Positions 26,706-34,953 of a stretch of DNA of 64,000 bases are shown here, piece after piece (within the stretch, counting starts at the first letter, position 1; each line of letters begins with the position of its first letter). Source of the stretch: Bacilli bacterium (GTDB taxonomy: Bacteria > Bacillota_I > Bacilli_A > RF39 > UBA660); the NCBI GenBank assembly GCA_017409025.1, contig JAFQTN010000004.1, positions 1-64,000 on the forward strand, in the 5' to 3' direction. The notes under the pieces are model-generated. The model worked only from the letters and a program-made list of their open reading frames with translations, was not told the DNA's origin and made no database searches. Made by a program: the position numbers and the translations under genes.

Positions 26706-27254
26706 ATGACTAAGAATAATAATTTTAAATGGTTAACAAGTGATATTGATAAGACTTTGATTTTAAAAGTGGTTTATAAAAATGGTGATCTACAGGAAGA
26801 ATATGGAGTTTTTAATATTAGTGATGTATTAGAAACAACAGGTGATGAATTAGAAGTTGAAACTGCTAACATTGATGATTTAACTAAATTTTTAACTTTA
26901 GGAATTGTTAGATTTACTAATGTAAGTGATGATAGCGATATCTTAGATATTCCTTTTAGAAATTTGTATCAATTGTATAAAAATGCCAATATGTTGGGAG
27001 AAGAATCAGAACAAAAATTAATTCCTTTTAGTGATTTGGATACTTTTTCAGTAATAGATGGAACTGTTAGGAATGATTTATTGGTGTTTTCTGCTACGAT
27101 TAGTGAAGTCTCTGAAGATTTAGAACAAGTTATGAAGATAGCTTATGAATATAATAATTATGGTATGCAGGATAAATTTGATGCACTTAGCAAGATAACA
27201 TTAATTAATCATCGTAGATTAATAAGTGATGAGAAGGAAAGAATTTTAAAATAA
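26706..27254 (+). CDS. Conserved-looking soluble protein of unknown function
   Basis: A 182-residue acidic protein with no signal peptide, membrane helix or known motif. It alternates short strands and helices (KTLILKVVYKNGDLQEEYGVF at the start; a helical C-terminus). AGAGGAG precedes the ATG. It has its own promoter and terminator, so it is monocistronic between clpB (divergent) and priA. Confidence 0.7.
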   Translation: MTKNNNFKWLTSDIDKTLILKVVYKNGDLQEEYGVFNISDVLETTGDELEVETANIDDLTKFLTLGIVRFTNVSDDSDILDIPFRNLYQLYKNANMLGEESEQKLIPFSDLDTFSVIDGTVRNDLLVFSATISEVSEDLEQVMKIAYEYNNYGMQDKFDALSKITLINHRRLISDEKERILK

Positions 27255-27263
27255 AAATATGAT

Positions 27264-27293
27264 AAGTATTTAGCTTGTTCTAAATGCTTTTTA
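27264..27293 (+). terminator. Rho-independent terminator
   Basis: AAGTATTTAG/CTAAATGCTT hairpin (one G-T pair), 6-nt loop, T-rich tail. Confidence 0.8.
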
Positions 27294-27328
27294 ATTTTAC
27301 TTTTTTTACAAACAAATGTTTCTTTATA

Positions 27329-27357
27329 TTGACTTTGAAATTTATGGTTGATATAAT
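27329..27357 (+). promoter_or_regulatory. Promoter for priA-rlmD
   Basis: TTGACT (27329-27334), 17-bp spacer, TATAAT (27352-27357). Confidence 0.75.
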
Positions 27358-27387
27358 TATTTTAGATGTTTTTAAGGATGTGGTATT

Positions 27388-29562
27388 ATGTATGCTAATG
27401 TTATAATACAATATGGAAATAAGGCTGTAGATAGAGAATTTACATATATAATACCTATTTCTTTTAGAGATAAAATTAAGGTTGGTCATAGAGTTAGAGT
27501 ATTATTTAATAATAGAGAGATTGAAGGTTTTGTATTAGAAATTTTTGATAGGTATGATGGTAAATATGAACTTAATGAAATAATATCTTTAGTAGATTCA
27601 GAACCAATACTTAATGATGAGATGTTATATTTGGGACGTGAGATATGTAATAAGACTTTATGTAGTAAGATATCTGCTTATCAGGTAATGTTACCTAAAG
27701 CTTTGAAAGCATCTGAATCTACTAATATAGGGGTTAAAAAGAATAGATATATTGTTTTAAATGTTAGTTTAGAGAAGTTAGATGATTATATTAGTAAATG
27801 TAGATATCCTAAGCAAATAGATTTATTAAATCAGTTAAAAGATAAGGAAAGGATATTATTTAGTAGTAAATTTAGTGGTGTAGATACTTTATTTAAAAAT
27901 GGTATTATTAGGTATGAATATGAAGAGTCTTATAGATATAATGTTAATGCTAGCGGAAGATATAAGGTAGTTAATTTAAATGAAGATCAACTTAATGTTG
28001 TTAATAGTGTAGATTTATTTAAACATGATACTTATTTACTTTATGGTGTTACTGGTTCTGGAAAGACAGAAGTTTATATGGAATTAATTGATAAAGTTTT
28101 AAAAAATGGGAAGGATGCTATTATGTTAGTTCCTGAAATTAGTTTGACGCCTCAAATAGTAGATAGGTTTGTAACTAGATTTGGTGATAATGTTGCTATA
28201 CTTCATAGTGGTTTATCGGATACTGAAAGATATGATGAATATAGGAAAATAATGGATGGTAGAGTAAAAATAGTAGTAGGTGCTAGGAGTGCTATTTTTG
28301 CACCATTTAAAAATTTGGGGATAGTTATTATCGATGAAGAACATACTTCTACATATAAGCAAGAAAATCATCCTAGATATAATGCTAAAGATGTAGCAAT
28401 GATGCGAGGAAAATATAATAACATACCTGTTTTATTAGGAAGTGCTACGCCTTCTTTGGAAAGTTTTGCAAGGGCTAGTAAGGATGTTTATAAGTTACTT
28501 TTATTAACTAAAAGGGCAGGTAATGGGAAGTTACCAAAAGTTCATGTGGTTGATATGAAAAATGAGATTAAAAAAGGAAATTTTATATTATCTAAGGTAC
28601 TTATAGATAATATAAATGATAGATTAGTAAAAGGTGAACAAGTAATACTTCTTTTAAATAGAAGAGGTTATTCATCAATGCTTACTTGTAGGGATTGTGG
28701 TAGTGTATTAAAATGTCCTAATTGTGATATATCTTTAACTTATCATAAGACTAGTAATAGCAATAGATGTCATTATTGTAATTATAGTATTAAGAATATA
28801 AGAGAATGTCTTCAATGTGGTAGTTCTAATATGAAAGATTATGGTCTTGGTACTGAAAAATTAGAAGAAGAACTTAATAAATTATTTGATGCTAGAATTG
28901 TTAGAATGGATATGGATACTACGAGTAAAAAAGGAATGCATGAGAAGATAGTTAATGATTTTGGGGAACACAAGTATGATATTTTAGTTGGTACTCAAAT
29001 GATTGCTAAGGGACTTGATTATCCACTTGTTACTTTAGTAGGTGTTATTAATGCTGATAGTTCTTTGAATGTACCTGATTTTAGAAGTTCAGAGAATACT
29101 TTTCAATTATTAAGTCAGGTATCTGGTAGAGCTGGTAGAAGTGAAATAACAGGTGAAGTTGTAATTCAGACTTATAATCCAGAACATTATAGTATTAGAT
29201 ATGCTAAAGAACATGATTATTTAGGTTTTTATAAGGAAGAAATGAGTATAAGGCGTGAACTTTGTTATTCACCATACTTTTATATTACATTAGTAAATAT
29301 ATCTAGTAGAGATTATGATATTGGATTTAGAGAAGCTAATAAGATAGGAGATTATCTTAGAAAAAATTTAAGTAATGATACGAAGGTTTTAGGACCATCG
29401 ATGGCTAATATATTTAGAATTAATAACGTATATTATTATCAGTGTATTATTAAGTATAAAAAGGACGATAAATTAAATAAAGTGCTTAGGGAAATTGATG
29501 ATATATATAAAATAAATACATTAGTAGATGTATGTGTGGATGTAGATCCGGTAAGGATATGA
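27388..29562 (+). CDS. priA: Primosomal replication-restart helicase PriA
   Basis: A 724-residue 3'-5' superfamily-2 helicase that reloads the replisome at stalled forks. An N-terminal DNA-binding domain (about 1-110) is followed by the helicase: Walker A GVTGSGKTE (about 220), DEEH box, GSATPS motif, then a zinc-binding insertion of paired Cys (CRDC, CPNC, CHYC, CLQC) and motifs V/VI (GTQMIAKGLD, SQVSGRAGR). It is shorter than Bacillus PriA (about 800) mainly in linkers. rlmD follows 4 nt later. Confidence 0.96.
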   Translation: MYANVIIQYGNKAVDREFTYIIPISFRDKIKVGHRVRVLFNNREIEGFVLEIFDRYDGKYELNEIISLVDSEPILNDEMLYLGREICNKTLCSKISAYQVMLPKALKASESTNIGVKKNRYIVLNVSLEKLDDYISKCRYPKQIDLLNQLKDKERILFSSKFSGVDTLFKNGIIRYEYEESYRYNVNASGRYKVVNLNEDQLNVVNSVDLFKHDTYLLYGVTGSGKTEVYMELIDKVLKNGKDAIMLVPEISLTPQIVDRFVTRFGDNVAILHSGLSDTERYDEYRKIMDGRVKIVVGARSAIFAPFKNLGIVIIDEEHTSTYKQENHPRYNAKDVAMMRGKYNNIPVLLGSATPSLESFARASKDVYKLLLLTKRAGNGKLPKVHVVDMKNEIKKGNFILSKVLIDNINDRLVKGEQVILLLNRRGYSSMLTCRDCGSVLKCPNCDISLTYHKTSNSNRCHYCNYSIKNIRECLQCGSSNMKDYGLGTEKLEEELNKLFDARIVRMDMDTTSKKGMHEKIVNDFGEHKYDILVGTQMIAKGLDYPLVTLVGVINADSSLNVPDFRSSENTFQLLSQVSGRAGRSEITGEVVIQTYNPEHYSIRYAKEHDYLGFYKEEMSIRRELCYSPYFYITLVNISSRDYDIGFREANKIGDYLRKNLSNDTKVLGPSMANIFRINNVYYYQCIIKYKKDDKLNKVLREIDDIYKINTLVDVCVDVDPVRI

Positions 29563-29566
29563 TAAG

Positions 29567-30748
29567 ATGAGAGTAGAAATAACAGAAATGGATCATAAGG
29601 GTAATGGAATGGTTAGGATAGATAATAAAATAGTATTTATTCCTAAATGTATTCCTGGTGATTTGGTAGATATTGAGATAGTTAAGTCACATAAAAAATA
29701 TGATGAAGGAAGAATAGTTAATATAATTAATTCTAGTAGTGATAGAATAGATGCAATATGTCCTTATTATGATGTTTGTGGTGGTTGTAATATTAGTAAT
29801 TTAAATTATAGTAAGCAACTAGAATATAAGAGGGATAAAGTTAGAAATATTTTTAAGAAGTATTTAAAGATAAAAATTAATCCAGAAATTATTGGTAGTG
29901 ATAATAGATATGAATATCGTAATAAGATAACTTTTCATTGTGTTGATGGTGTTATTGGTTTATTTGATATTAATAATAAATTAATAGAGATTAGTGAGTG
30001 TTTACTTGTTAGTGATAGAGTTAATAAATTGTATAAGAAAATATCTTTATTAGATTTATCTAAAGTTAAAAAAGTTACTATTAAAGAATGCGATAATGGT
30101 TTAATTTTAAGTATAGATGGAAATATGATTGTTGATAATTTAGAAGAAGACTGTATATCTATATATATAAATAATAAATGTGTATATAAAAAAGAAGATG
30201 GATATATATTTATTGGAGATATTAAATATAGAGTAGATGAGAAATCTTTCTTTCAAGTTAATACAACTAATATAAGTAAATTATATAATGTAGTATTAAA
30301 ATATGGTAATTTTAAGGATACTGATATGGTTGTTGATTTATATTGTGGTGTTGGAAGTATTAGTTTATATGTAGCTAAATATGTTAAGAATGTTTTAGGT
30401 ATAGAAATAATAGATAAGGCAATTGATGATGCGAGAGAAAATGCTAAACTTAATAATATTAATAATGTAGAATTTATTTGTGGAGATGTATCTAAATTAG
30501 TAGATGATAATATTTTTTGTGATACTTTGATAGTAGATCCTCCTAGGGTTGGGCTTGATAAACATACTAATGAAGTAATAAATAATTCAGGAATAGATAG
30601 AGTTATTTATGTGTCTTGTGATCCTATGACTTTGGTAAGGGATTTATTAATGCTTGATAATTATAAAGTAGAAGATATTACTTTAGTAGATATGTTTTCA
30701 AATACACATCACATAGAGTGTGTGATTTTACTACAAAGGAAAGATTAG
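29567..30748 (+). CDS. rlmD: 23S rRNA (uracil-5-)-methyltransferase, RlmD/RlmCD type
   Basis: A 393-residue SAM-dependent RNA m5U methyltransferase. A TRAM domain (about 1-55) precedes a [4Fe-4S] site with Cys65, Cys71 and Cys74 (CPYYDVCGGC) and a fourth Cys in ISECLLV; the catalytic region has DLYCGVGS, DPPR and the nucleophile motif SCDP. In Bacillus RlmCD makes both m5U747 and m5U1939. It ends THHIECVILLQRKD, and the last 23 nt of this coding end recur at 33964-33986. Co-transcribed with priA. Confidence 0.93.
   Translation: MRVEITEMDHKGNGMVRIDNKIVFIPKCIPGDLVDIEIVKSHKKYDEGRIVNIINSSSDRIDAICPYYDVCGGCNISNLNYSKQLEYKRDKVRNIFKKYLKIKINPEIIGSDNRYEYRNKITFHCVDGVIGLFDINNKLIEISECLLVSDRVNKLYKKISLLDLSKVKKVTIKECDNGLILSIDGNMIVDNLEEDCISIYINNKCVYKKEDGYIFIGDIKYRVDEKSFFQVNTTNISKLYNVVLKYGNFKDTDMVVDLYCGVGSISLYVAKYVKNVLGIEIIDKAIDDARENAKLNNINNVEFICGDVSKLVDDNIFCDTLIVDPPRVGLDKHTNEVINNSGIDRVIYVSCDPMTLVRDLLMLDNYKVEDITLVDMFSNTHHIECVILLQRKD
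30720..30742 (+). repeat. Direct repeat copy 1 (3' end of rlmD)
   Basis: 23 nt identical to 33964-33986, encoding the VILLQRK end of RlmD. The two copies bound 3.2 kb of accessory sequence. Confidence 0.85.
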
Positions 30749-31062
30749 TAGAAATGCTTAATTTTCAAGTGTTTGAGGACTATTATAGATTTCCTAAGAA
30801 TGATGAAAATGGTTGTTTAAAGGTACATGAAAATAAAATTTTAGTGAGCATTGTTACAACACTAGTATAAGGAAACACATAACTAAATCACTAAAAATAT
30901 GGAAAAAAGAATTTTAATAATGTGTTTTATAAGACATAATCATTTATGTCTTTTTCTAAAAAATATAAATTTACTTTAAAATGAGAAAAAATTATGAATT
31001 ATATGATAGAATATAATTAATTTAATTCAATTCATTATATTGATTCGTTTGGAGGTTAAGAT
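30749..31062 (+). other. Intergenic stretch with terminator, no convincing gene
   Basis: Contains a 38-codon open frame at 30754-30870 with no good ribosome site and no recognisable product, then a terminator-like hairpin (30931-30955), and a TATAAT (31012-31017) before the HAD gene. Otherwise A/T-rich sequence without visible features. Confidence 0.5.
30931..30955 (+). terminator. Rho-independent terminator downstream of rlmD
   Basis: AAGACATAA/TTATGTCTT hairpin with a TCAT loop and T5 tract. Confidence 0.75.
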
Positions 31063-31701
31063 ATGCTAAAAAACTTTATTTTTGATGTTGATAGAACGCT
31101 GATAGATAGTTATCAGCCAGAACTTGAAACCTTAAAAGAAGCATTGTTTATTGTGACTAGAACAAATTATAGTAATGATGTAATGGAAAAATTAACAACA
31201 TTGACTACGGATGAATTTTTTAAGAATTTAGGTATAGAAAAAAATTCTGATACAATGAAAAAGATAAATTATTATTGGGGGACCCTTCTGAAAAAAAGAA
31301 GATTACATTTTTTTGATGGTGTCAAAGAGTTGTTAATTGATTTAAAAGGAAATGGATATTTTTTGGGAATTGTAACTTCAAGAGATAAAGATGAACTAAA
31401 TGAATTATCTGAATTATTAGAATATATTAATTTATTTGATGTTGTAATAACTTCTGATATGGTAAATTTGCCTAAACCGAGTCCAGAGTCTATTAATGTA
31501 ATTATCGAAAAATTTAGTTTAAAAAGAGAGGAAACAATTTATATTGGTGATAGTCAAAGTGATTCCGTTGCTGCAAGGAGTGCATTGATTTCTTTTGGCT
31601 TTGCTAATTGGGAAAATAAAAATCTGATTTCTCAATATGATTATTTATTTGAAACACCACAAGATATTAATAAATTGTATAAATCTAGGAAAAAAAATTA
31701 A
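31063..31701 (+). CDS. HAD-family phosphatase (subfamily IA)
   Basis: A 212-residue HAD hydrolase: motif I FDVDRTLID (Asp8 nucleophile, Asp10), motif II VTSRD, motif III Lys in PKPSPES and motif IV IYIGDSQSD. A helical cap sits between motifs I and II (about 18-85), as in phosphoglycolate phosphatase-like enzymes. Substrate unknown, probably a sugar or nucleotide monophosphate. GGAGG precedes the ATG. First gene of the island downstream of rlmD; a decayed Nudix gene follows. Confidence 0.88.
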   Translation: MLKNFIFDVDRTLIDSYQPELETLKEALFIVTRTNYSNDVMEKLTTLTTDEFFKNLGIEKNSDTMKKINYYWGTLLKKRRLHFFDGVKELLIDLKGNGYFLGIVTSRDKDELNELSELLEYINLFDVVITSDMVNLPKPSPESINVIIEKFSLKREETIYIGDSQSDSVAARSALISFGFANWENKNLISQYDYLFETPQDINKLYKSRKKN

Positions 31702-31716
31702 AAAGTTGGTAATAGA

Positions 31717-31905
31717 ATGAATTATGTTAAGTTTTTAAGACGATATGTAGGGCATGAGTCGTGTGTAGGTTTATTTTTATTTAATGAAAAAAATGATGTA
31801 TTAATGTAGCTTAGAACTGATTATAATACTTGGAGATTTATTTATGGTTCTGCAGTTATGGGGTTATTTGATATTTTAGAAGAAATTTCAGTTATGTATT
31901 TTTAA
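31717..31905 (+). pseudogene. Decayed Nudix hydrolase gene
   Basis: The frame from ATG 31717 reads MNYVKFLRRYVGHE, VGLFLFNEKNDVLM, a TAG (31807-31809) where family members have Gln, then LRTDYNTWRF...MGLFDILEE. This follows the Nudix N-terminus (LLQLRTDNNTWG...GGAMELGE) but has lost the GGxxExGE box and everything after it. A stop codon plus internal degradation make it a pseudogene. Sequence to 32034 is further decayed. Confidence 0.65.
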
Positions 31906-32043
31906 AACGAGACAAGTGAGAAATCGATAAATATATAGAAAATGATAACTTTTGTATAATGAGTGTTTAAATATAGAACACGATGATAGTCATATAGAGA
32001 AACATATACTAACTAAAAATTAATATGAAAGGATATGGGATTT

Positions 32044-33051
32044 ATGAATGAAAGTAATATTTTGTTGTATGAAACAGATGAAGGAAAAATAAATGTAGAT
32101 GTAATATTAAAAGATGAAACTATTTGGCTAACTCAAAAGAGCATGTCAGAATTGTTTGAATGTAGTACTGACAATGTAGGATTACATTTAAAAAATATTT
32201 ACAATGACAAAGAATTGGATTTAGATTCAACTACCGAGAAATTCTCGGTAGTTCGAAAAGAAGGTAATCGTAACGTAAAAAGAGAACTTGAATTTTATAA
32301 TTTAGATGCAATAATTGCAGTTGGTTATAGAGTAAATTCAAAAAAAGCAACTAAATTTAGAATATGGGCGACAAAAATATTAAAAGAATATATGATTAAA
32401 GGTTTTGCAATTGATGTAGATAAAATGAAAAATGGTCCTAAATTTGGAAAAGATTATTACGATGAATTATTACAAACTATTAAAGAAATAAGATTAAGTG
32501 AAAGAAGACAATATCAAAAAATTACTGATGTATTTGAAACAACAAGTATTGATTATAATAAAGATTCTGAAGAAGCATATACGTTTTTTAAAATAGTTCA
32601 AAATAAGTTACATTATGCTATTACTGGTAAAACTGCTGCGGAGCTTATATATGAAAGAGTTGATAGCGAAAAAATACATATGGGACTTACTAATTGGAAA
32701 AATAGTCCTGATGGTAAAATAATGAGGTATGATATTGGTATTGCTAAAAATTACTTAGAAAAAGAAGAATTGGATAAATTAAATGACTTAACAAATTTAT
32801 TTTTAGATATTGCTGAAACAGAAGCAAAAGAACAAAAAACAATGATGATGAGTGATTGGATTGAAGTTGCAGATGATTTGTTGAAATATAGAAAGAAGAA
32901 AATATTAGAAGGTTCAGGCATTATTTCACATAAAAAAGCTATTGAAAAAGCAGAAAATGAATATGAAAAGTTTAGAATAAAACAAGATAGAGAATATATT
33001 TCGAGTATGGATGAAATGTATAAAAAATATTTAGATGAGAGTAAAAAATAG
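32044..33051 (+). CDS. RhuM-family protein
   Basis: A 335-residue protein matching the RhuM family: the N-terminal domain (LYETDEGKINVDVILKDETIWLTQKSMSELF, NLDAIIAVGYRVNS, FRIWATKILKEY) resembles a Bro-N/KilA-like DNA-binding fold, and a helical C-terminal domain carries FFKIVQNKLHYAITGKTAAEL. RhuM was named for a gene on a Salmonella pathogenicity island; homologues are common on mobile islands and near restriction-modification genes, and their function is not established. ATG 32044 is preferred to an in-frame ATG at 32035 that abuts AAAGGA. The next gene starts 12 nt downstream. Confidence 0.85.
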   Translation: MNESNILLYETDEGKINVDVILKDETIWLTQKSMSELFECSTDNVGLHLKNIYNDKELDLDSTTEKFSVVRKEGNRNVKRELEFYNLDAIIAVGYRVNSKKATKFRIWATKILKEYMIKGFAIDVDKMKNGPKFGKDYYDELLQTIKEIRLSERRQYQKITDVFETTSIDYNKDSEEAYTFFKIVQNKLHYAITGKTAAELIYERVDSEKIHMGLTNWKNSPDGKIMRYDIGIAKNYLEKEELDKLNDLTNLFLDIAETEAKEQKTMMMSDWIEVADDLLKYRKKKILEGSGIISHKKAIEKAENEYEKFRIKQDREYISSMDEMYKKYLDESKK

Positions 33052-33063
33052 TAATCTGAAAGT

Positions 33064-33822
33064 GTGGTGAAATTTTTGAATATAGATTATAGCAGATGTA
33101 AACAAGTAGTGACAAAACTTAATAATCATTTTGAAAATAAAGTTGAACTTGCAAGTGTAGAATTTCCAAAAAAAATAAATTATGGTACCAATGAATATTA
33201 TATATATATGTTTTATTCTTGTTTATTGGATTATGGTATGCGCTCTAAAATTTATCACAAAAATTTAATTGATGCATATGAAAAACATTCTAAAATATTT
33301 TGTCCAAGTTATGTTGGTAAAATGTCAGAGGATGAATTGCATAATATCATAGTAAATAATATTCATCCTAGATACCCTAATGTAGCCACACGAAAGTGGA
33401 TAAATTTATCTAATGAGCTATTAAAATATGATAGTATTTTATATTATTTAAAAAGTATTAGTAATTTTGAAGAACTAAATAAATTTATTAAAAATCTTAA
33501 ATGTTACGGACAAAAAACAGGTGGATTATTAATGAGAATAATATGTGATTCAAAAGTATGTGATTTTCAAGAAAATATAAAATCTATACCAATAGATAGA
33601 CATGACATAGAAATAAGTCGTTTAACTAGTATAATTAATACAATTAATATTTCAAAGAATGAAATTATTGAATTATCTGATGCTTATGTTAATGTTGGCA
33701 AAGAGTTAAATATTAATCCTAGTAATATAGATAAATATTTATGGGAGATAGGGAACTCGTATTGTAATAAGAAATATTGTGAAGATTGTCCATTAAATAA
33801 TATGTGTATGAAACTAAAGTAG
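33064..33822 (+). CDS. HhH-GPD DNA glycosylase with [4Fe-4S] cluster
   Basis: About 252 residues. A helix-hairpin-helix with Lys151 (CYGQKTGGLLMRI) and an Asp at 178 (IPIDRHDIE) correspond to the catalytic Lys and Asp of endonuclease III-type glycosylase/AP lyases. Cys234, 239, 242 and 248 (C-x4-C-x2-C-x5-C) form a C-terminal iron-sulfur loop like that of endonuclease III, with a shorter first gap. Base specificity is unknown. The start is uncertain: GTG 33064, GTG 33067 or TTG 33076. It follows the RhuM gene by 12 nt, in one unit. Confidence 0.8.
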   Translation: MVKFLNIDYSRCKQVVTKLNNHFENKVELASVEFPKKINYGTNEYYIYMFYSCLLDYGMRSKIYHKNLIDAYEKHSKIFCPSYVGKMSEDELHNIIVNNIHPRYPNVATRKWINLSNELLKYDSILYYLKSISNFEELNKFIKNLKCYGQKTGGLLMRIICDSKVCDFQENIKSIPIDRHDIEISRLTSIINTINISKNEIIELSDAYVNVGKELNINPSNIDKYLWEIGNSYCNKKYCEDCPLNNMCMKLK

Positions 33823-33950
33823 TTAACAAATTACAATTCGTTGATTTGGTAATTATTCATAATACTAAGAATACCTAGAGATACTATGGTATATGTAATA
33901 GATATGACCAACATACACTATAAAGTTCTACTAGTCATAATCTTTATACA

Positions 33951-34007
33951 ATACATGTGGAGAGTGTGATTTTACTACAAAGGAAAAAAATAATTAGAAA
34001 CATTTAA
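33951..34007 (+). pseudogene. Remnant of a second rlmD-like 3' end
   Basis: The frame reads IHVESVILLQRKK followed by a stop at 34005-34007, closely parallel to the intact HHIECVILLQRKD end of rlmD. Upstream codons (VIDM near 33890) weakly recall the VDM motif of the same family but are out of order. Too short to have function. Confidence 0.55.
33964..33986 (+). repeat. Direct repeat copy 2
   Basis: 23 nt identical to 30720-30742 in the 3' end of rlmD; the flanking similarity extends weakly on both sides. Confidence 0.85.
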
Positions 34008-34148
34008 TTAACTTGTTGGTGATTTTATACGTTTTAAGAAGATAATTATAAAAAAATAGGTATTATATTACTAAGGCTATTATTACATTCAATAATAGAC
34101 AAATTGAATAAAGGATATTATAATATTTGGTAGATGGAGGTATTTGAT

Positions 34149-34673
34149 ATGAAGAAAATTTATGTTATACAGATGCATACAAAAACAATACCTTCTAGGT
34201 TTGTTAGTTTTTTTACAATGTATAAATATAGTCATGTTGCACTTTCGTTTACAAAAGATTGTGAAGTTACTTATAGTTTTGGAAGAAAGAATTTATATTC
34301 ATTTTTAAATGGTGGATTTGTTATTCAATATAAAGATGGGGAGTTTTTTAACAAGTTTTGTGATACTAAGTGTAGGGTTTATGAAGTGGAAATTACAGAT
34401 GAACAGTATGTTTCTTTATATAACATGATAGAAGATATGAAAAGTAGGCAAGATGAATATAAATATGATTTTGTAGGAATAATACTTAGATATTTAAAAT
34501 TACCAGTAACATTTGAAAATAGATATGTATGTAGTTATTTTGTTGCTGAGATGTTAGAAAAATCTAATATATGTGAATTCGATAAGAAAACTTGTTTTGT
34601 CAAACCTAAAGATTTTGAAAAAATGGTAGGTTTTAATGAAATATATACTGGTAAGTATACTTTATATAGATAA
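34149..34673 (+). CDS. Permuted papain-like (NlpC/P60-fold) protein
   Basis: A 174-residue protein with the circularly permuted NlpC/P60 order: His first in YSHVALSF (near residue 30) and Cys later in VCSYFVAEML (near 130). The fold hydrolyses or transfers acyl or peptide groups; the substrate is unknown. There is no signal peptide. The ATG at 34149 has TGGAGGT 8 nt upstream; the upstream in-frame ATG at 34134 overlaps that site. Confidence 0.7.
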   Translation: MKKIYVIQMHTKTIPSRFVSFFTMYKYSHVALSFTKDCEVTYSFGRKNLYSFLNGGFVIQYKDGEFFNKFCDTKCRVYEVEITDEQYVSLYNMIEDMKSRQDEYKYDFVGIILRYLKLPVTFENRYVCSYFVAEMLEKSNICEFDKKTCFVKPKDFEKMVGFNEIYTGKYTLYR

Positions 34674-34691
34674 TAAATTATTAATTTAATC

Positions 34692-34720
34692 TTGTTTTAA
34701 TTAGATTTATGTGTTAATAT
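34692..34720 (+). promoter_or_regulatory. Promoter of the leuS leader
   Basis: TTGTTT (34692-34697), 17-bp spacer, TAATAT (34715-34720). Confidence 0.65.
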
Positions 34721-34734
34721 ATATTTAGTTTTTG

Positions 34735-34950
34735 AAAAGCGATAGGTAGAAGTAGTAATAAAATAAGAATTTTTAGAGAGAATATGGTTGGTGAAAATAT
34801 TCAAGGAAGATTTTATGAACTTGTTTACTTAGCTGATATTATCCGCAGAAATGCGTTAAAATTAGAGTGTATAACAATAGTTATAAAGTAAGGTGGTACC
34901 GCGATAATTCGTCCTTATATTTATGACTATTTTTAATTTATGGGAGGAAT
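34735..34950 (+). promoter_or_regulatory. T-box leader of leuS
   Basis: The conserved T-box AAGGTGGTACCGCG ends at 34903 and lies in an antiterminator-type fold (GTAAGG pairing with CCTTAT). Stem I contains GGTTGGTGAAAA and a specifier loop with GAACTTG; CTT (34820-34822) fits leucine. T-boxes sense uncharged tRNA and raise expression of the downstream synthetase gene. No terminator hairpin with U tract follows the T-box. Instead ATTCGTCC (34907-34914), usually the 5' arm of the terminator, can pair at seven of eight positions with GGAGGAAT (34943-34950), the leuS Shine-Dalgarno. Confidence 0.85.
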
Positions 34951-34953
34951 AAT

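Larger units (their letters stand above)
33823..34148 (+). other. Intergenic stretch with decayed sequence, no gene
   Basis: A/T-rich sequence holding the second copy of the rlmD 3'-end repeat and a remnant in frame with it (33951-34007). A TATAAT-like box (34109-34114 region) precedes the next gene. No other supported feature. Confidence 0.5.

Noticed and set aside
30754-30870. 38-codon open frame after rlmD
   Set aside because: No good ribosome site, no recognisable product, and located in a decayed region.
33064-33822. Restriction endonuclease partner for RhuM
   Set aside because: The Lys-HhH-Asp arrangement and iron-sulfur Cys loop identify a glycosylase; no PD-(D/E)XK or HNH motif is present and no methyltransferase is nearby.
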